From Fulvia fulva (Eukaryota > Ascomycota > Dothideomycetes > Mycosphaerellales > Mycosphaerellaceae), in NCBI RefSeq assembly GCF_020509005.1, contig NC_063018.1, positions 4,588,001 through 4,652,000 on the forward strand: 64,000 bases of DNA, read 5' to 3'. The notes beneath the pieces are model-generated. The model ran no database searches. It was not told the origin of the DNA and saw nothing but the letters and a program-made list of their open reading frames with translations. Of the stretch, positions 23,006-35,629 are shown piece after piece. Each line of letters starts with the position of its first letter. Position 1 is the first letter of the stretch. The position numbers and the translations under genes were made by a program.

Positions 23006-26000
23006 GTAGCTCCCCCGAATAAAGCTAAGTTCCTACGAAGCCGTAGTAGTTCTATATATCGAGGATGTTCAGCTTTAGTACTAGGCCTAGGCCTAATGTT
23101 ATAGTCGATATACTATTAGTAAGCCCCGTCGAAGAGCTTAGATTCGAAAAGCCTACCGATATTAACCTCTAGGCCGTCTACGCGGGCGTAGTATTCTTCG
23201 ATTACTTAACGATTAAAGATTATATATTAGATAGGTTCCTATAAGGTATCCTACTTAGAGAAACCTTACTATTCGACTTTATACTTAATCGGCGGTAGCC
23301 CTTTAACTTCGTTAGGCTCTACGCGGATTCCCCGGATCTTACGGACGGTATAGTCGTTAGAAGGTAGGTTAATAGGCTCGTCGACTTCTACTTTATTGGG
23401 AGGACCTAGTATATCTTAGTTTTGGTTCGGGAATAAGTCCTTAGCCGACGGCCGAAGGCGTACGGGATAGAAGACGTCGTAGATTTTTATGTTCGTAGGA
23501 AGAGCTAGACGGTAGGCGTATAAACTAATACGCTCGGTGATCTTCAAAGGACCTAGGTTCTTCTAGCTTAGCTTCTTAGAGGGGCGGTCCGTCTTAGTGT
23601 TCTTAGAGTCAAGGTAGACTATATCGCCTACTTAGTAGTTAGGAGCTAGCTAGCGACGACGATTAGCTTGATCCTCGTAGATTGCTTATACGTATACTAT
23701 CTCGTCGTAGACTTCTTTATAGATCTATAAGAGTATAGTAGCGAACTCGTCTACTACTTACTCGTTTACGTCTTTAGTAGGCGGGAGAGGCTCTTCTAGT
23801 TCTATACCTATACAAGGGTAGTAACCTCTTGTAGTATAGAAGGGAGAGTAGCTAGTAGTCTCCGAGTCCTAGTTACGAGTAGCGAACTCTACCGTAGGGA
23901 TATACTAAGGCCAATCCTTCTAGTAGTAGTCGACGAAGTAACGAAGGACCTACTTAAGGATAGCGTTCGTAATTTCGGTCTAGCCGTTAGTCTATAGCTA
24001 AAAACTAGTCGAGAGGCTATACTTAATGCCTAGGATAGCACATAGACGCTTCTAGAAGTACGAGATGAACTAGGAGCCTCTAGTAGAGGTAATACTGTCC
24101 GGGAGGCCTTCAAAGCACTAGACGAATTCGTAGAATAGGCGAGTAGTCTCCTTTACGGTTATACTCTAGTACGGGATTATATACCGGTCCTTAGAGTAAC
24201 GGTCTATAATTACTAGAAGGGCCTTTACCTTTACGCCGCTAAAGGTCTTACCGTAAGGAAGATCGGTAATAAAGTCTATAGTAATATACTTCTACGGACG
24301 ATTAGGAGCCGGGAGAGGGTATAAGAGACTATAGGGGCGGTAGCGGTTAGCTTTAGCTCTTCGGTAAGTAGTATAGTTTAGTACGTAGCGGCGGACGTCC
24401 TTCTAGGAATACGGCTACTAGTAATACCTAGCGAGGAGCTTATAGGTCTTAGCTACGCCTAGGTGACCCCTAGAGGCGGAGTCGTAGACGATTTAAAGAA
24501 TCTTAGCTCGGATATTAGAGCCTTTGGGCTACGGTACGTAAAGCTTCTTACGGAAGTAGACGACACCTTCCTAGAGCTCGTACTTAGATAGCGAGAAGCC
24601 CGGGAATATCCTCGCGCTAGATTTAAGGGCCTAAACTAACTCTTAGGCGACTAGGTCGGTATCGTACGCTATTCGTACTCGCGCTATAATACCTTTAGGT
24701 TGCTCCTTATTATTAAACCCCTTAAAATCTAATTCGGATAAGCCTTCGGTCGTTACTAAGCCCTCTTTATTATCGTTCAAGTCCTTAGCGTCCGAGGCGT
24801 ATTCTTTAGGCTCGGATTCGTTATCACTCTTGTTAAGGTAGGTAGGAGCGAGCACGAGAGTAGTAAAGGAAGCGGCGAGCGTAGGCTAGCCGTTTAATAG
24901 GTACTCTCGAAGCTCGGAAGAGAGGTTATACTCTTTAATAGCTTGTTGCTCTACGATTTGCTAGCCCCCTCTTCGATCAACTAGAGAGTTACTAGGGCGG
25001 CGGGTAAGGGCGTCGGCTATCGAGTTAGCCTTACCGGGCGTATATAAGATTATAAAGTTGAACCGGGAGAGGAACTCGCTCTAGCGGGCCTAGCGACGAT
25101 TAAGTAGCTTACTCTTTATAAAGTAGACGAGGTTCTTATAGTCGGAGCTTACTTAGACGGGTATAGTAGAGCCTTTAAGCTCGGGGCGCTACTCTTTAAA
25201 AGCGTTAACGATAGCGAGAAGCTCCTTATTGTAGATCTCGTAGTTATACTCCGTAGCGGTCATCTTCTTAGAGAGGAAGGCGATAGGTAACTAGGGAGAT
25301 TCAGGCGAGCGGCGTTATAGTAGGATACCGCCTACTATACCGTCGGATACGTTAGTCTCTATACGGGTCTCTAGTTCGAAATCGAAGTGGTATAGGAGCG
25401 GGTTCTTAATAAACTTCGCTTTAAGTAAGTCAAAAGCCTCCTAGCATTTGTCGGTCTAGGTAAACTTCTTACCCTTACGCGTAAGCTTCGTTAAAGGGCG
25501 TACTACGCCCGAGAATACGTAGATAAAGCGGCGGTAGAAGTTAGTAAAGTCTAGGAAACCCTAGACCTCCTTAACGTTCGTAGGAGTATCCTATTCGACA
25601 ATAGCGTCGACCTTCTCTTAGTCTATCTTAATGCCGTCTACGGTAATAATTAAACTAAGGAACTTGACTTCGGTCTTCTTAAACTCGTACTTGTCGATAT
25701 TGAGCTATAAGCCGGCGTCTACGAGCTTCTAAAGGACCTTATAGATGTGCTCGCGGTACTCCTCCTTAGTCTTGCTATAGACTAGGATGTCGTCGATGTA
25801 GGTAGTATAGAACTGATCGAGGAACTCCTAAAGGATATCGTTAATAAAGTTCTAGAAGGTACTAGGCCCGTTATAGATACCGAAGGGTATAACGAGCGAC
25901 TCGAATAGCCCGTAGCGAGTACGGAAGGCTATAAGATACTCGTATCCTTCTACTATTCGTAACCTATTAAACGTAGCGATAACATCGAGCTTAGTGAAGT

Positions 26001-27466
26001 ACTTAGCCTTAGAGAGGCGCTCGAGCGTCTCCTAAATTAACGGTATTAGGTAGCGGTTCTTCTTTATAATAGCGTTTAAGCCTCGGTAGTCTACGTAGAA
26101 GCGTAGGCTACCGCCGGGCTTCTTAACGAATATAACGGGACTACTAGCGCTAGAACGGCTCGCTCGAATAAACCCCTTCTTTAGGTTCTCTTCGAGATAT
26201 CCCTTAAGGACGATAAGCTCTTCTCGGGATATAGAATATAGCGGTCCGAACGGTATCTCTATACCTTCTTCTAGCTTAATCTTATAGTCGTAAGGGCGAT
26301 AAGGAGGCAGCTCGTCTACGGCTTTAGTATCGAATACGTAGAGGATATAGTATACCTAAGGAGGGACCTTTATAGTAGGGTCGGTAGGTATACGCTTCTT
26401 ATCGAGCTTCTCGAGGGCGATGTCGATATCGCGGAGAGAGGCGGTAAAGACTTAAGCTTTAGGCTACTTAGTAGTAGTAGTAAAGGTAGCGGCGTTTACC
26501 TAGAAGATCTTAGTATACTTAGGACCGCGCTAAGGCGGCGGAGAAGGCGGAGGTACCGGAGGAGCTTCTAGAGGGAAGCTAATAGTAAGGGAAGTCTAGT
26601 CGATAATAGGTTAGTATCGTCTAAACTAGTAGAGGCCGAGGATAAACTTCTAATACGGTAGGGACGTAAGGAAGCTAGTGATCGACATACGCTTACCTTC
26701 GAGAGTAATTAACGTATATATATGTCAGGGCGAGAGCCTAGCCTATAAGATATAAGGGTGAAAGCGAGAATGTAGGTGCGAAGTGTAGATACAAAAGGGT
26801 ATAGTATGATTGCTACACAAAACAAAAGACGAAGAAAGCAAGAGAGGCCTAGGGAAGGCTAGATATTTATACGCGACCCTCGCGAGTACGTGTCCCCGCA
26901 TCAACAGGGCTAACCCGTACGAAGCCGCGCTTAGTAGCTTTGCTCAAAACCTTATTCCAACCTGCCCTACGTTCCGAGTCTTCCACGTGCTTCAAGGTTT
27001 GGTAGAGGGGTGAATTTGGAGGGCTGGGTCCCGTAGTGAATGTTACGGGGCATGTGATTCTTAGCGCTTATATACTAAGCTAGACTGTCACTTCTTAACG
27101 ACTTCTAAGCGCTCTAAGGCTCTTCTGTCCCTACCTTCTGTACACTCTATGGGGAGACCATAACAATATAATATAAGTAATCTTACTAGTAGTAGTCTCC
27201 GTACCGTTAAAGAGTTTAAGGGTACGAGGGTACTTTAGTTCCTAGGGTTCGCGGTTAAGAGAGGTCGCGAGTTTATAGTCTATAAAAGACTCGCCTAGTA
27301 CGCTAGTATCTATAAGAGTAAGATTAGAAGAAGAGAGTTTCTTTAAGCCGATATTTATATTCGTAACGAACGGTTTATAAGCGTAGTCCTTACCCGTCTC
27401 GTCGTATAGGTCTAGCTATACTATATTGATCCTTAACTTCTTTCCTCTCTTTACTTTCGGTAAACG
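23006..27466 (-). pseudogene. G3 pol, RIP-inactivated, with nested solo LTR
   Basis: Collinear with G1 pol when reverse-complemented: protease region (about 27330), RT (about 26240-25800), RNase H (about 25350), integrase (about 24450-23600) and a chromodomain-like C-terminus (about 23420-23180). Numerous TAG/TAA stops. The longest clean piece (24855-24643, an acidic spacer between RNase H and integrase) is identical in protein sequence to the matching piece of G2 (51914-52126) and differs from G1 at many positions. The solo LTR 26723-27165 interrupts the protease-RT spacer. Confidence 0.85.
26723..27165 (-). repeat. Solo LTR of the G1 family, short (443-bp) variant, nested in G3
   Basis: Reverse complement of a G1-type LTR (TGTCAGGG ... 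CCATAACA on the plus strand), flanked by a perfect atata duplication (26718-26722, 27166-27170). Compared with the 520-bp G1 LTR it lacks 77 bp in the middle. It is only lightly mutated, whereas the surrounding pol is saturated. An equivalent solo LTR with the same deletion sits at the same position in G2 (49604-50046). Confidence 0.95.
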
Positions 27467-28704
27467 TTATTCTTAGTCTTTATCGCGTCGATAAGGAAGA
27501 CCTAGGCTTTTTCCTACTTAGCGGGAGTAGTAGGAGTAGGCTCGATAGCGCCGATAGCGCCGCGAATCGGATTACGGGCGTTACGGGTAGCGAGCTACGG
27601 ATAGTTAACTACAATATAGCCTAGACTGCCGTAGTAGGTATAGAGTCCGGCCTAGCGACGGCGAAGCTTCTCTTCGGGAGTAAGCTTACCGTTAACGAGG
27701 CCCTAGACTCGAGGGACAGCGGTACTAGCGCTAAGATCTATAGTATTACCTATAGAGACGGGAGGGAGAGCCGTAGGAGCGGCGGCGCCTAGTAGAGTAG
27801 CGAAGTGGCTTCCGGGACTACGAGGCTAACGACCTTAAGAACGGGAAGTAAGGAGAGAGGCGGTATATTTTATATTAGAGTCGAGGCGCTAGTAGGTCTC
27901 GACGAGCTTACGGAAGCTTATAGTACCGACGTCCTTATCCTCGAGGGCTCGAAGAAGCTCTACTAATAAGCTACGGCGGAGAGTGCTCTTCTTAGTCTCT
28001 TCGTTATAGCCGGTAAACCTAATACCGCGGTTAAAGGCCGCGAGGTACTCGGCAAAGCTCTTGTTCTTCTAGAGGAGGTTATAGATAGCGTTCTAGGCGG
28101 TAGCTCTACGGTCTAGATCACTAAAGGTAGTACGGAGGTCCTATATTAAGGTAAGGACGTCCGGGTAGCCGATAGTCTACGTAGCGTTATCGATATAGTA
28201 TTATACCTAAGCCGCGGCGTCTCCCTAAAGGAGGGAGAAGACGTACGTAACCTTGTCCTTCTCTTACGGAAAGTGGTCGGTATTAGCTAATAGCTTAATA
28301 GTGAGCTATGTCTTAAATGCCTCGAACTTACTCTTATTACCGTCGAACTTATCTAGATCGTTAACCTTCTTAGAGAAGTACTAGCGGCGGTTATCGTCGG
28401 CGTACGGTACGAGGTTCTAGAAGGTGTTTATAATACCTTAAAGGTATACTACTTAGTTATTTGCTTACTCGACCTACTAGGCGGTCTCGCGGAAAGAGGA
28501 GACGGTACGGTTTATAAGAGCGTAGGCGGTATCGGAGTTAGCGTTTGCCTAAGTACCGAAGGTAGCGGCGTTCGAGCAGGGGATATTAGCCTACTTACTA
28601 AAGTGAAATAGAGTGTCTTAGTTTTCGAGGTTGATATCTCTATCGGTAGCGTAGTCACCTATAAGGATAACTCGAGTAGTTGACGGTTTGTTAGTCTTTT
28701 GTAA
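27451..28704 (-). pseudogene. G3 gag, RIP-inactivated
   Basis: Collinear with G1 gag (34379-35629), about 417 codons, ending at a TAA where G1 has TGA. The capsid region and a degraded zinc knuckle are recognisable only by comparison with G1. It shares most of its mutations with G2 gag (48068-49318) but differs at several sites (for example near 28690-28560). Confidence 0.85.
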
Positions 28705-29223
28705 TATTAGGGCGAGAGCCTAGCCTATAAGATATAAGAGTAATAGCGAGAATATAGGTACGAAGTGTAGATATAAAGGATATAGTATAATTGCTATATA
28801 AAACGAAAGACGAAGAAAGTAAGAGAGGCCTAGGGAAGGCTAGATACTTATACGCGACCCTTGCGAGTATATGTCTCCGCATTAATAGGGCTAACCCGTA
28901 CGAAGTCGCGCTTAGTAGCTTTGCTCAAAATCTTATTCTAACCTACCCTACGTTCCGAGTCTTCTACGTGCTTCTTCTAGGATCTAGCGTAGTCGCGGGT
29001 GCTCGCGGGAGTGTTGTGAGTTATATAGTTACGAGCCGAAGTGAATCTATTAAGGGTTAGTAGAGTAGTAAATCTAGAGGGCTAGGTCCCGTAGTAAATG
29101 TTACGGGGTATATAATTCTTAGCGCTTATATACTAAGCTAGGCTTTTACTTCTTAACAACTTCTAAGTACTCTAAGGCTCTTCTATCCCTACCTTCTATA
29201 TACTCTATAGGGAGACTATAATA
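28705..29223 (-). repeat. G3 5' LTR
   Basis: 519 bp. The right end, gactataata, corresponds to GACTATGACA. It is followed by gtagt (29224-29228), which is the reverse complement of the 3' flank of G2. Confidence 0.92.
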
Positions 29224-29556
29224 GTAGTATTAGTATAACGACTATACTACTAAGACTCTAGGCTAGCTATACGTTTATAATACTATAAAGCTTCTTAAGG
29301 TAAATAGACGACGATCTACAAAGCTACTACTATAGCGTTTCGACCTCTATTAGTTCGTTCAGTTCGATAAGATAAGGCTACTTAAGAAGGTATAGCTACT
29401 ACCTCGAATATAAGAGCCTAATATCTACTTTAGTAACCGTAAGCCTATAGTAGGTAGTATAACGTTATATTCGACGAAGCGAGTACTTACTACTCGTGAA
29501 TTAGACGACTTGAATAAGGCTACTATTGAGAGAGCGAAGCCGGCTATAGTAACGAC
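29224..29556 (-). pseudogene. Unknown reading frame, first part (split by the inversion)
   Basis: On the minus strand, approaching 29224, a frame with only TAG stops runs out towards the G3 LTR. After re-inversion and removal of the gypsy element with one actac copy it continues in frame into 54286-54611. The joined product is hydrophobic and helical in places. I recognise no family. On its other side it is interrupted by the pogo element at 29557. Confidence 0.35.
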
Positions 29557-29558
29557 TA

Positions 29559-30691
29559 ACGTACTTTACTACCGAGCGGGCTATACTACCGAGTAGGCTA
29601 CTTTTACTAAGAACTGTACCACTTCTATAGATATAGTTATACAACTACTATTATAGCGTATATTGTCTTCAAACGAGACCAAACTGACCTTAGCTGTCTA
29701 GGCTACGAAACGCGACGCGACAATTACAAATCGACTTACTATAAAGGTATACGACGCGTCTCGAACTATACTAGGGTATCGATTGAATAGACGACCTCCT
29801 CGGGGTGACTACGAGCCTAATTCGAAGAAGCTTATAGAGCTAGAAGAGAGGGTAATACTTGAGTATATACTCGAGCTAGATCTTAGAGGTTTCCCGCTAT
29901 TTAAGGCTAGTATACGAGTAATAGCCGATTTATTACTATAAGAGAAGGGTCTTAAGCCCGCTAGTCTTAATTAGACAGACAGGTTTATTAGGCGGTATCG
30001 TGAGCTAAAGGTTCGTATAACACGTAGATACGATCGTTAGCGAGCCCTAATAGAAGATCTAGACGTTATTGAGAAGTAGTTCTTACTTATACGTAATATA
30101 AAGGAGAAGTATAGCATCCTTAACTAGGACACCTATAACTTCGACGAGACAGGGTTTATAATAGGTGTTATTACGTCTTAGAGCGTCGTTACGGGTTTAG
30201 AAAGGCGTAGTAGAAAGAGGAAGGTCGTTTAATAGGGCAATAGAGAGGGAGTAGAGAGATAGCGTATTAGATAGCTCTTATACGAAGCGAGATTAGTAAG
30301 CTACGTAAGTCTAACGAGGCCCTTATATAGCGGAAAGCACAAAAGCGCAAGTATATTTAGTCTAGAGGGTCTCTAACCTTCGATAAGGCGTCGCAATTAA
30401 TACCTCTAGAGGATACTAGGAGGTAGGAAGTAAGTAGAGAGTCGCTAGATAGTGTTCGGCTAGTACTAAGGCTACAACCCTATAAGCGATATAGCGAGTC
30501 GGGGTATAACGTACGCACCTATTAAGTAGACTCGCTAGATAGCGAAGAATCTAAAGAGGAACTGTCCTCCTAGTAACGATTCTATAGAATGTCGTCGTGT
30601 TAAGATACCGTCGTAATTAAAGTAGAAGTAGTATAGTTCTTAGTAAAAGTAGCCCGCTCGGTAGTATAGCCCGCTCGGTAGTAAAGCACGT
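29559..30691 (+). mobile_element. pogo/Fot1-like DNA transposon, internally deleted
   Basis: 1133 bp bounded by inverted terminal repeats of about 60 bp (acgtactttactaccgagcg at the left; the inverted copy ends ggtagtaaagcacgt at the right) and by a TA target duplication (29557-29558, 30692-30693), as for pogo/Tc1 elements. Each terminal repeat contains two tandem copies of an agcccgctcggtagta unit. Full fungal pogo elements are near 1.9 kb, so about 0.7-0.8 kb is missing. Confidence 0.9.
29690..30570 (+). pseudogene. pogo/Fot1-like transposase, catalytic core deleted
   Basis: N-terminal part: a psq-type helix-turn-helix (about 29740-29830, ending GYRLNRRPPRG), then a CENP-B/HTH_Tnp-like domain (LRGFPLFKASIRVIADLL ... 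TDRFIRRYRELKVRITRRYD, about 29880-30040), then the start of the DDE domain with NFDETGF (about 30140), which holds the first catalytic Asp. After about 30270 the frame jumps to the C-terminal basic region (KAQKRKY, about 30340) and acidic tail, so the second and third catalytic residues are absent. Several RIP-type stops. It could act only as a substrate for another transposase. Confidence 0.85.
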
Positions 30692-30693
30692 TA

Positions 30694-32905
30694 CTACCTT
30701 CGTTCTTAAGCCTAGAGTATTACTTACTTAATTAAAGAAGATAGTACCTAATTGTAGCTATAATAGTAGCTAATGCCGTACTTAGTAATACCCTTACTAA
30801 CGAGATAATCGAGTATATAGTCCTACCTATTACGCTACTAGATACGAGTACTATAACCCTCGGTAAGAGTCCTTATAACCAGCTCCGCCGAAGTAGCTAA
30901 GTGAGGTCGATATACTACGCTAACGACTCGCTAAGATAGAGGCTCGTAAGTAGTAGCGACAATATACTAAGGAGGAGCGAGCAAGATTATAGGCTAACTA
31001 CTATTGATAGTAAGTAATATTAGCTAAGTAATACCGTCGATAGGTTACGCTATAATAGCACTAATTATAGTAGTTATAGTAGTAACGGATAGTATATCTA
31101 TCGACTTAGCCAGTAAGGCCTCTATACTATAGTATCGTCTAGTAATAGCACTTCTAATAGTCGTAGTATTAGCTAGGTGAGTATCAACATTAGTAACAGT
31201 AACAATAGGCCTATTATATCTAGTAGTAGTAACGATAGCTTGATCAGTATAAAATAGTATATATAGCGCGTAGATATAGGGCTATAGGGTAGACGCTAAT
31301 AGGCCCTAAGTAGATAATAGTAATAACACCTTTTCTTAGCCTTATTCTAATATGCTCCTTGTAGCGAAGTGATAATAATACTAAGTATACGATATAGGCG
31401 TAAATACGCTATACTACGTATATTATATATCGTCGATTATTACTAGGGGGAAGGCGGCAATCTAGGGGGAACGGAAGTATCGAGGCCCTCCTCTTCGCTA
31501 CCTCGACAAATTCAACCCTAATAACCCTAGCCGCATTAGACGTCTCTACCTCGAAGTTAGCGGTCGCGATTAAGGCTAAGTTACCGCGTAAGATAGATAT
31601 AGCTAGAGCTAGTTTAAGCTAGGCAAGAGGAAGAGTACGATAGGTATAATAGAAGAGGTAGAGAGGGGACTCGTCTAGTATAGGAACCCTATAGCGGGGA
31701 TACAATTTAAGGAGTAGAGGCTTATATATAATACTAATGATCCGGAGAAGACGGGAGAGGCGTTATAAGAGTAGGTAGAGGGGTTAGAGAATAGGGATGT
31801 GATTTGTATTATACCGATAGCGAGGTTTAGGGGTAAGGAGTATAATATTAGGAGGGTAAGCATTGAGGTTGAGGTGGAGGTTTAGAGGTGATAAGATAGA
31901 GAATAGATATAGAGGGAAGATATTAGACACTAGACACCGCTAGAGGATAGGCTCGAGAAACTATAGTTAAGAATACCGGTTTAGATAGCTAGTAACGAAT
32001 ACGCTAGTAGTCATTATAGTCGAAATATCATAACGCTTACTAGTCGTTAGATTGCTACCCTACGCTACGAGCGACCGTCTTAGATCGGATGTCTAAGATG
32101 ATCTAAGACACAACGCTAGAACTAGACCGGTCTATCTTTCGATTCTTAAGTATAGTAATATAATACTTTCTTTACCATAGCTTTATACTAGAGTCCGTAT
32201 CGTATTAAAACGCATAATTCGAAGAGACCTCGATATTTACTAGCTTATATCAGTTTCTATAGACCTTCTAGTATAGCTCGCTTTCAATAGTAAGTAGAGC
32301 CCGAGTTTAATAATACGACATTTTCTTCTATCTACGAAGAAGTATAACTTCTGAACTTTACTTTACCGCGTAATACTATATATCGCCTACCGGAGACAAT
32401 GTACGAACTCCTATAGACTTGATCTTCTCGTAATTTGCCTAATCGCGTTAGCTTCGAAACGAACTATACTATCGCTAATAAGCTTCTACGCTAGAAGTTC
32501 TCGATCTCTACCTAGAATAAGCCGAGCTCGTACGCTATATAGATAAGACGACGGGCTTATTTGCTTATATATTATCGGCGACGACTCTTTTCTACTTCCC
32601 TCTTTCGTCCGAATACTCTCCGGCTTATATTCTAAAAGTAGAATCCTACGACCTAAGTGACCTAGCTTAGCGGAAGTAATATATATCTAGTAGGCATACT
32701 ACCTACTACTAACGTAGGAACGGTATCCCTTCTTCTAGACTATAATCAGTGCTTCAGAATGCTCTACCGGTATAATGCCTATAGCGGGCCTATTCTAGGT
32801 ATTACGCCTACTATAGAGAGTACGTAGGCGATCGGTATTAAAAGAGTCTACCCCTACGATAGAGACAATCCTTTATACTCCCCGGGATCCTAGCTTCTTT
32901 ATATA
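30694..32905. other. Unassigned RIP-mutated sequence
   Basis: About 2.2 kb between the pogo element and copia C2. One plus-strand stretch (about 31465-31900) reads as a frame with only RIP-type stops (KYRGPPLRYLDKFNPNNPS at its start, then acidic and basic runs), suggesting an old coding sequence, but I do not recognise it. The rest shows nothing I can support. Confidence 0.4.
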
Positions 32906-33855
32906 TAGCGATAAAAGCGTATAGTTACGTCGACTAGTTTAAGAATAAGAAGGGGGGAGATATAGATCTTAGTATCACCTTTACTAACTAGCCGAGTCGA
33001 GCGCTATAGCGTAATCCTATTAGGAAGAAGCCCTTTAGGGCGAAATTTTCCGATAGGGGATCATTAGAGACACCGTTACGAAGGCTAGGAGAAAATATTA
33101 AGGCGGTTTCAACACTATCGAAGGCCGATAACGGTAGATCTATACAGAACCTACCCAAGTTATTAACACTATAGCAACCGCTATTTATATAACTTCCCCC
33201 TCCCCTAAAGGACATTAGGGAATACTAGAAGTTTAGAGATTAGGGTACTCTAATAAAAGAAAAAGAAGATGTCGTTCAGTTCGACCTATCTAAATACCTA
33301 GCGCCACCTTAGGTTGTAGGCAATAAGAGGTCAAGGGGGGACGGAGATAATAACTCTAAAGAGTATAAGGCTAAACACTATAAGGCTCTTATCGCCTAGA
33401 TGTTCTATCTAGACCCTATAATAAGCTAGGTAGAGGAGATTCTAAACGACGTAGAAGAATATATATTTGCTGCTGTTAGGTAGGCTATAGCCTATTAGTA
33501 GGAAGTACTAATCCTAAAGTCCTATAAGGCAGCCGTAGGAGACCCCGAATAGGGATATATATAGAGAGAGGCAATCGAGAACGAACTTATTGCCTTAGTA
33601 AGCAACAACACCTAGGAAGCAGTTGTACCGCTAAAGGGTACAAATCTAATGACTTCTAGGTAGGTCTTTAATGTGAAAAGAATGATTAGTAGAGCTATTA
33701 AAAAGTTCAAGGCAAGACTAGTTATAAGAGGGTTTTTATAGAAATATAGGGTTGACTTCAAAGAGACCTTTGTACCTACTATTAGACATAATACTCTCCG
33801 AGTATTTATAGTAGTAGTGTGTACGAGAGATCTCGAGATGCACCTAGTAGATATA

Positions 33856-34375
33856 TGTCATAGTCTCCCTATAGAGTGTATAGAAGGTGGGGACAGAAGA
33901 GCCTTAGAGTGCTTAGAAGTCGTTAAGAAGTGACAGTCCAGCTTAGTGTGTAAGCGCCAAGAATTATATACCCCGCAACATTCACTACGGGACCTAGCCC
34001 TCCAAATTTACCCCTCTACCAAACCTTGACAGATTCACTTCGGCTCGTGACTATGTGACTCACGGCACTCCCGCGAGCACCCGCGACTGCGCTGGACCCT
34101 AGAAGAAGCACGTAGAAGACTCGGAACGTAGGGCAGGTTAGAATAAGGTTTTGAGCAAAGCTACTAAGCGCGGCTCCGCACGGGTTAGCCCTATTGATGC
34201 GGGGACACGCACTCGCGAGGGTCGCGTATAAATATCTAGCCTTCCCTAGGCCTCTCTTACTTTCTTCGTCTTTTGTTTTGTATAGCAATTATACTATACC
34301 CTTTTACATCTGTACTTCGTACCTACATTCTCGCTTTCACCCTTACATCTTATAGGCTAGGCTCTCGCCCTGACA
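33856..34375 (+). repeat. G1 5' LTR
   Basis: 520 bp, TGTCATAGTCTCCC ... CTCTCGCCCTGACA. An antisense open stretch within it recurs in every copy of this LTR and is not taken as a gene. Confidence 0.96.
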
Positions 34376-34378
34376 TTA

Positions 34379-35629
34379 CAAAAGACTAACAAACCGTTAA
34401 CCACTCGAGTCATCCTTATAGGTGACCACGCTACCGATAGAGGTGTCAACCTCGACAACCAAGACACTCTATTCCACTTCAGTAAGTGGACTAATATCCC
34501 CTTCTCGAACGCCGCTACCTTCGGTACCTAGGCAAACGCTAACCCCGACACCGCCTACGCTCTTATCAACCGCACCGTCTCCTCTTTCCGCGAGACCGCC
34601 TAGCAGGTCGAGCAAGCAAACAACTAAGTAACATACCTTCAAGGTATTATAAACACCTTCTAGAACCTCGCCCCGTACGCCGACGACAACTACCGCTAGC
34701 ACTTCTCTAAGAAGGTCAACGACCCAGACGAGTTCGACGGCAACAAGAGCAAGTTTGAGGCATTTAAGACACAGCTCACTATCAAGCTATTGGCTAATGC
34801 CGACCACTTTCCGTAAGAGAAGGACAAAGTCACGTACGTCTTCTCCCTCCTTCGGGGAGACGCCGCGGCTTAGGTACAACACTACATCGACAACGCTACG
34901 CAGACTATCGGCTGCCCGGACGTCCTCACCTTAATATAGGACCTCCGTGCTGCTTTTAGTGATCCAGACCGTAGAGCCACCGCCTAGAACGCTATCTACA
35001 ACCTCCTCTAGAAGAATAAGAGCTTCGCCGAGTACCTCGCGGCCTTTAACCGCGACATCGGGTTCACCGGCTATAACAAAGAGACTAAGAAGAGCACTCT
35101 CCGCCGTGGTTTGTTAGTAGAGCTTCTTCGAGCCCTCGAGGACAAGGACGTCGGTACTATAAGCTTCCGTAAGCTCGTCGAGACCTGCTAGCGCCTCGAC
35201 TCTAACATAAAACATACCGCCTCTCTCCTCGCTTCCCGTTCTTAAGGTCGTTAGCCTCGTAGTCCCGGAAGCCACTTCGCTACTCTACTAGGCGCCGCCG
35301 CTCCTACGGCTCTCCCTCCCGTCTCTATAGGTCACGCTATAGATCTCAGCGCTAGTGCCGCCGTCCCTCGAGTCTAGGGCCTCGTTAACGGTAAGCTCAC
35401 TCCCGAAGAGAAGCTTCGCCGTCGCCAGGCCGGACTCTGCACCTACTACGGCGGTCCAGGCCACATCGTAGCTAACTGTCCGTAGCTCGCTACCCGTAAC
35501 GCCCGCAACCCGGTTCGCGGCGCTGTCGGCGCTATCGAGCCTACTCCTACTGCTCCCGCTAAGCAGGAAAAAGCCTAGGTCTTCCTCATCGACGCGATGA
35601 AGACTAAGAATAACGTTTACCGAAAGTGA
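34379..35629 (+). pseudogene. G1 gag
   Basis: A frame of 416 codons directly after the LTR, ending TGA 35627-35629, with about 15 internal stops of RIP type. It contains a retrotransposon-gag capsid domain (about codons 115-260; the FDGNKSKFEAFKTQL and YIDNATQTIGCPDVL stretches are recognisable) and a C-terminal zinc knuckle CTYYGGPGHIVANC, which is C-x2-C-x4-H-x4-C with the second Cys mutated to Tyr. No in-frame ATG is visible near the 5' end, so the true start cannot be fixed. The protein would form the particle and bind RNA. Confidence 0.88.

Larger units (their letters stand above)
16708..29223 (-). mobile_element. Ty3/gypsy chromovirus G3, RIP-inactivated, with three later insertions
   Basis: Same family as G1 and G2. 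In minus orientation: 5' LTR 28705-29223, gag 28704-27451, pol about 27466-23006, 3' LTR in two parts (23005-22383 and 16768-16708). Later insertions: Cop-A (16769-22382, duplication taaag), a LINE scrap (22754-22901, 13-bp duplication) and a solo LTR (26723-27165, duplication atata). The outer flanks are tatta on the left and gtagt on the right and do not match each other, but they pair with the flanks of G2 after re-inversion. Mutation is heavy and very like that of G2. Confidence 0.9.

Noticed and set aside
34016..34288. Recurrent minus-strand frame of 67-90 codons beginning MLYKTKDEESK or MLHKTKDEESK, also at 26810, 28791, 39787 and 49756
   Set aside because: It lies wholly inside the G1-family LTR, antisense to the element, and recurs only because the LTR does. 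I see no domain. Conservation across copies is explained by shared descent of the LTR.
35614..35629. In-frame stop read-through between G1 gag and pol
   Set aside because: On checking the phase, pol is in the -1 frame relative to gag, not the same frame. The junction is an ordinary overlap.
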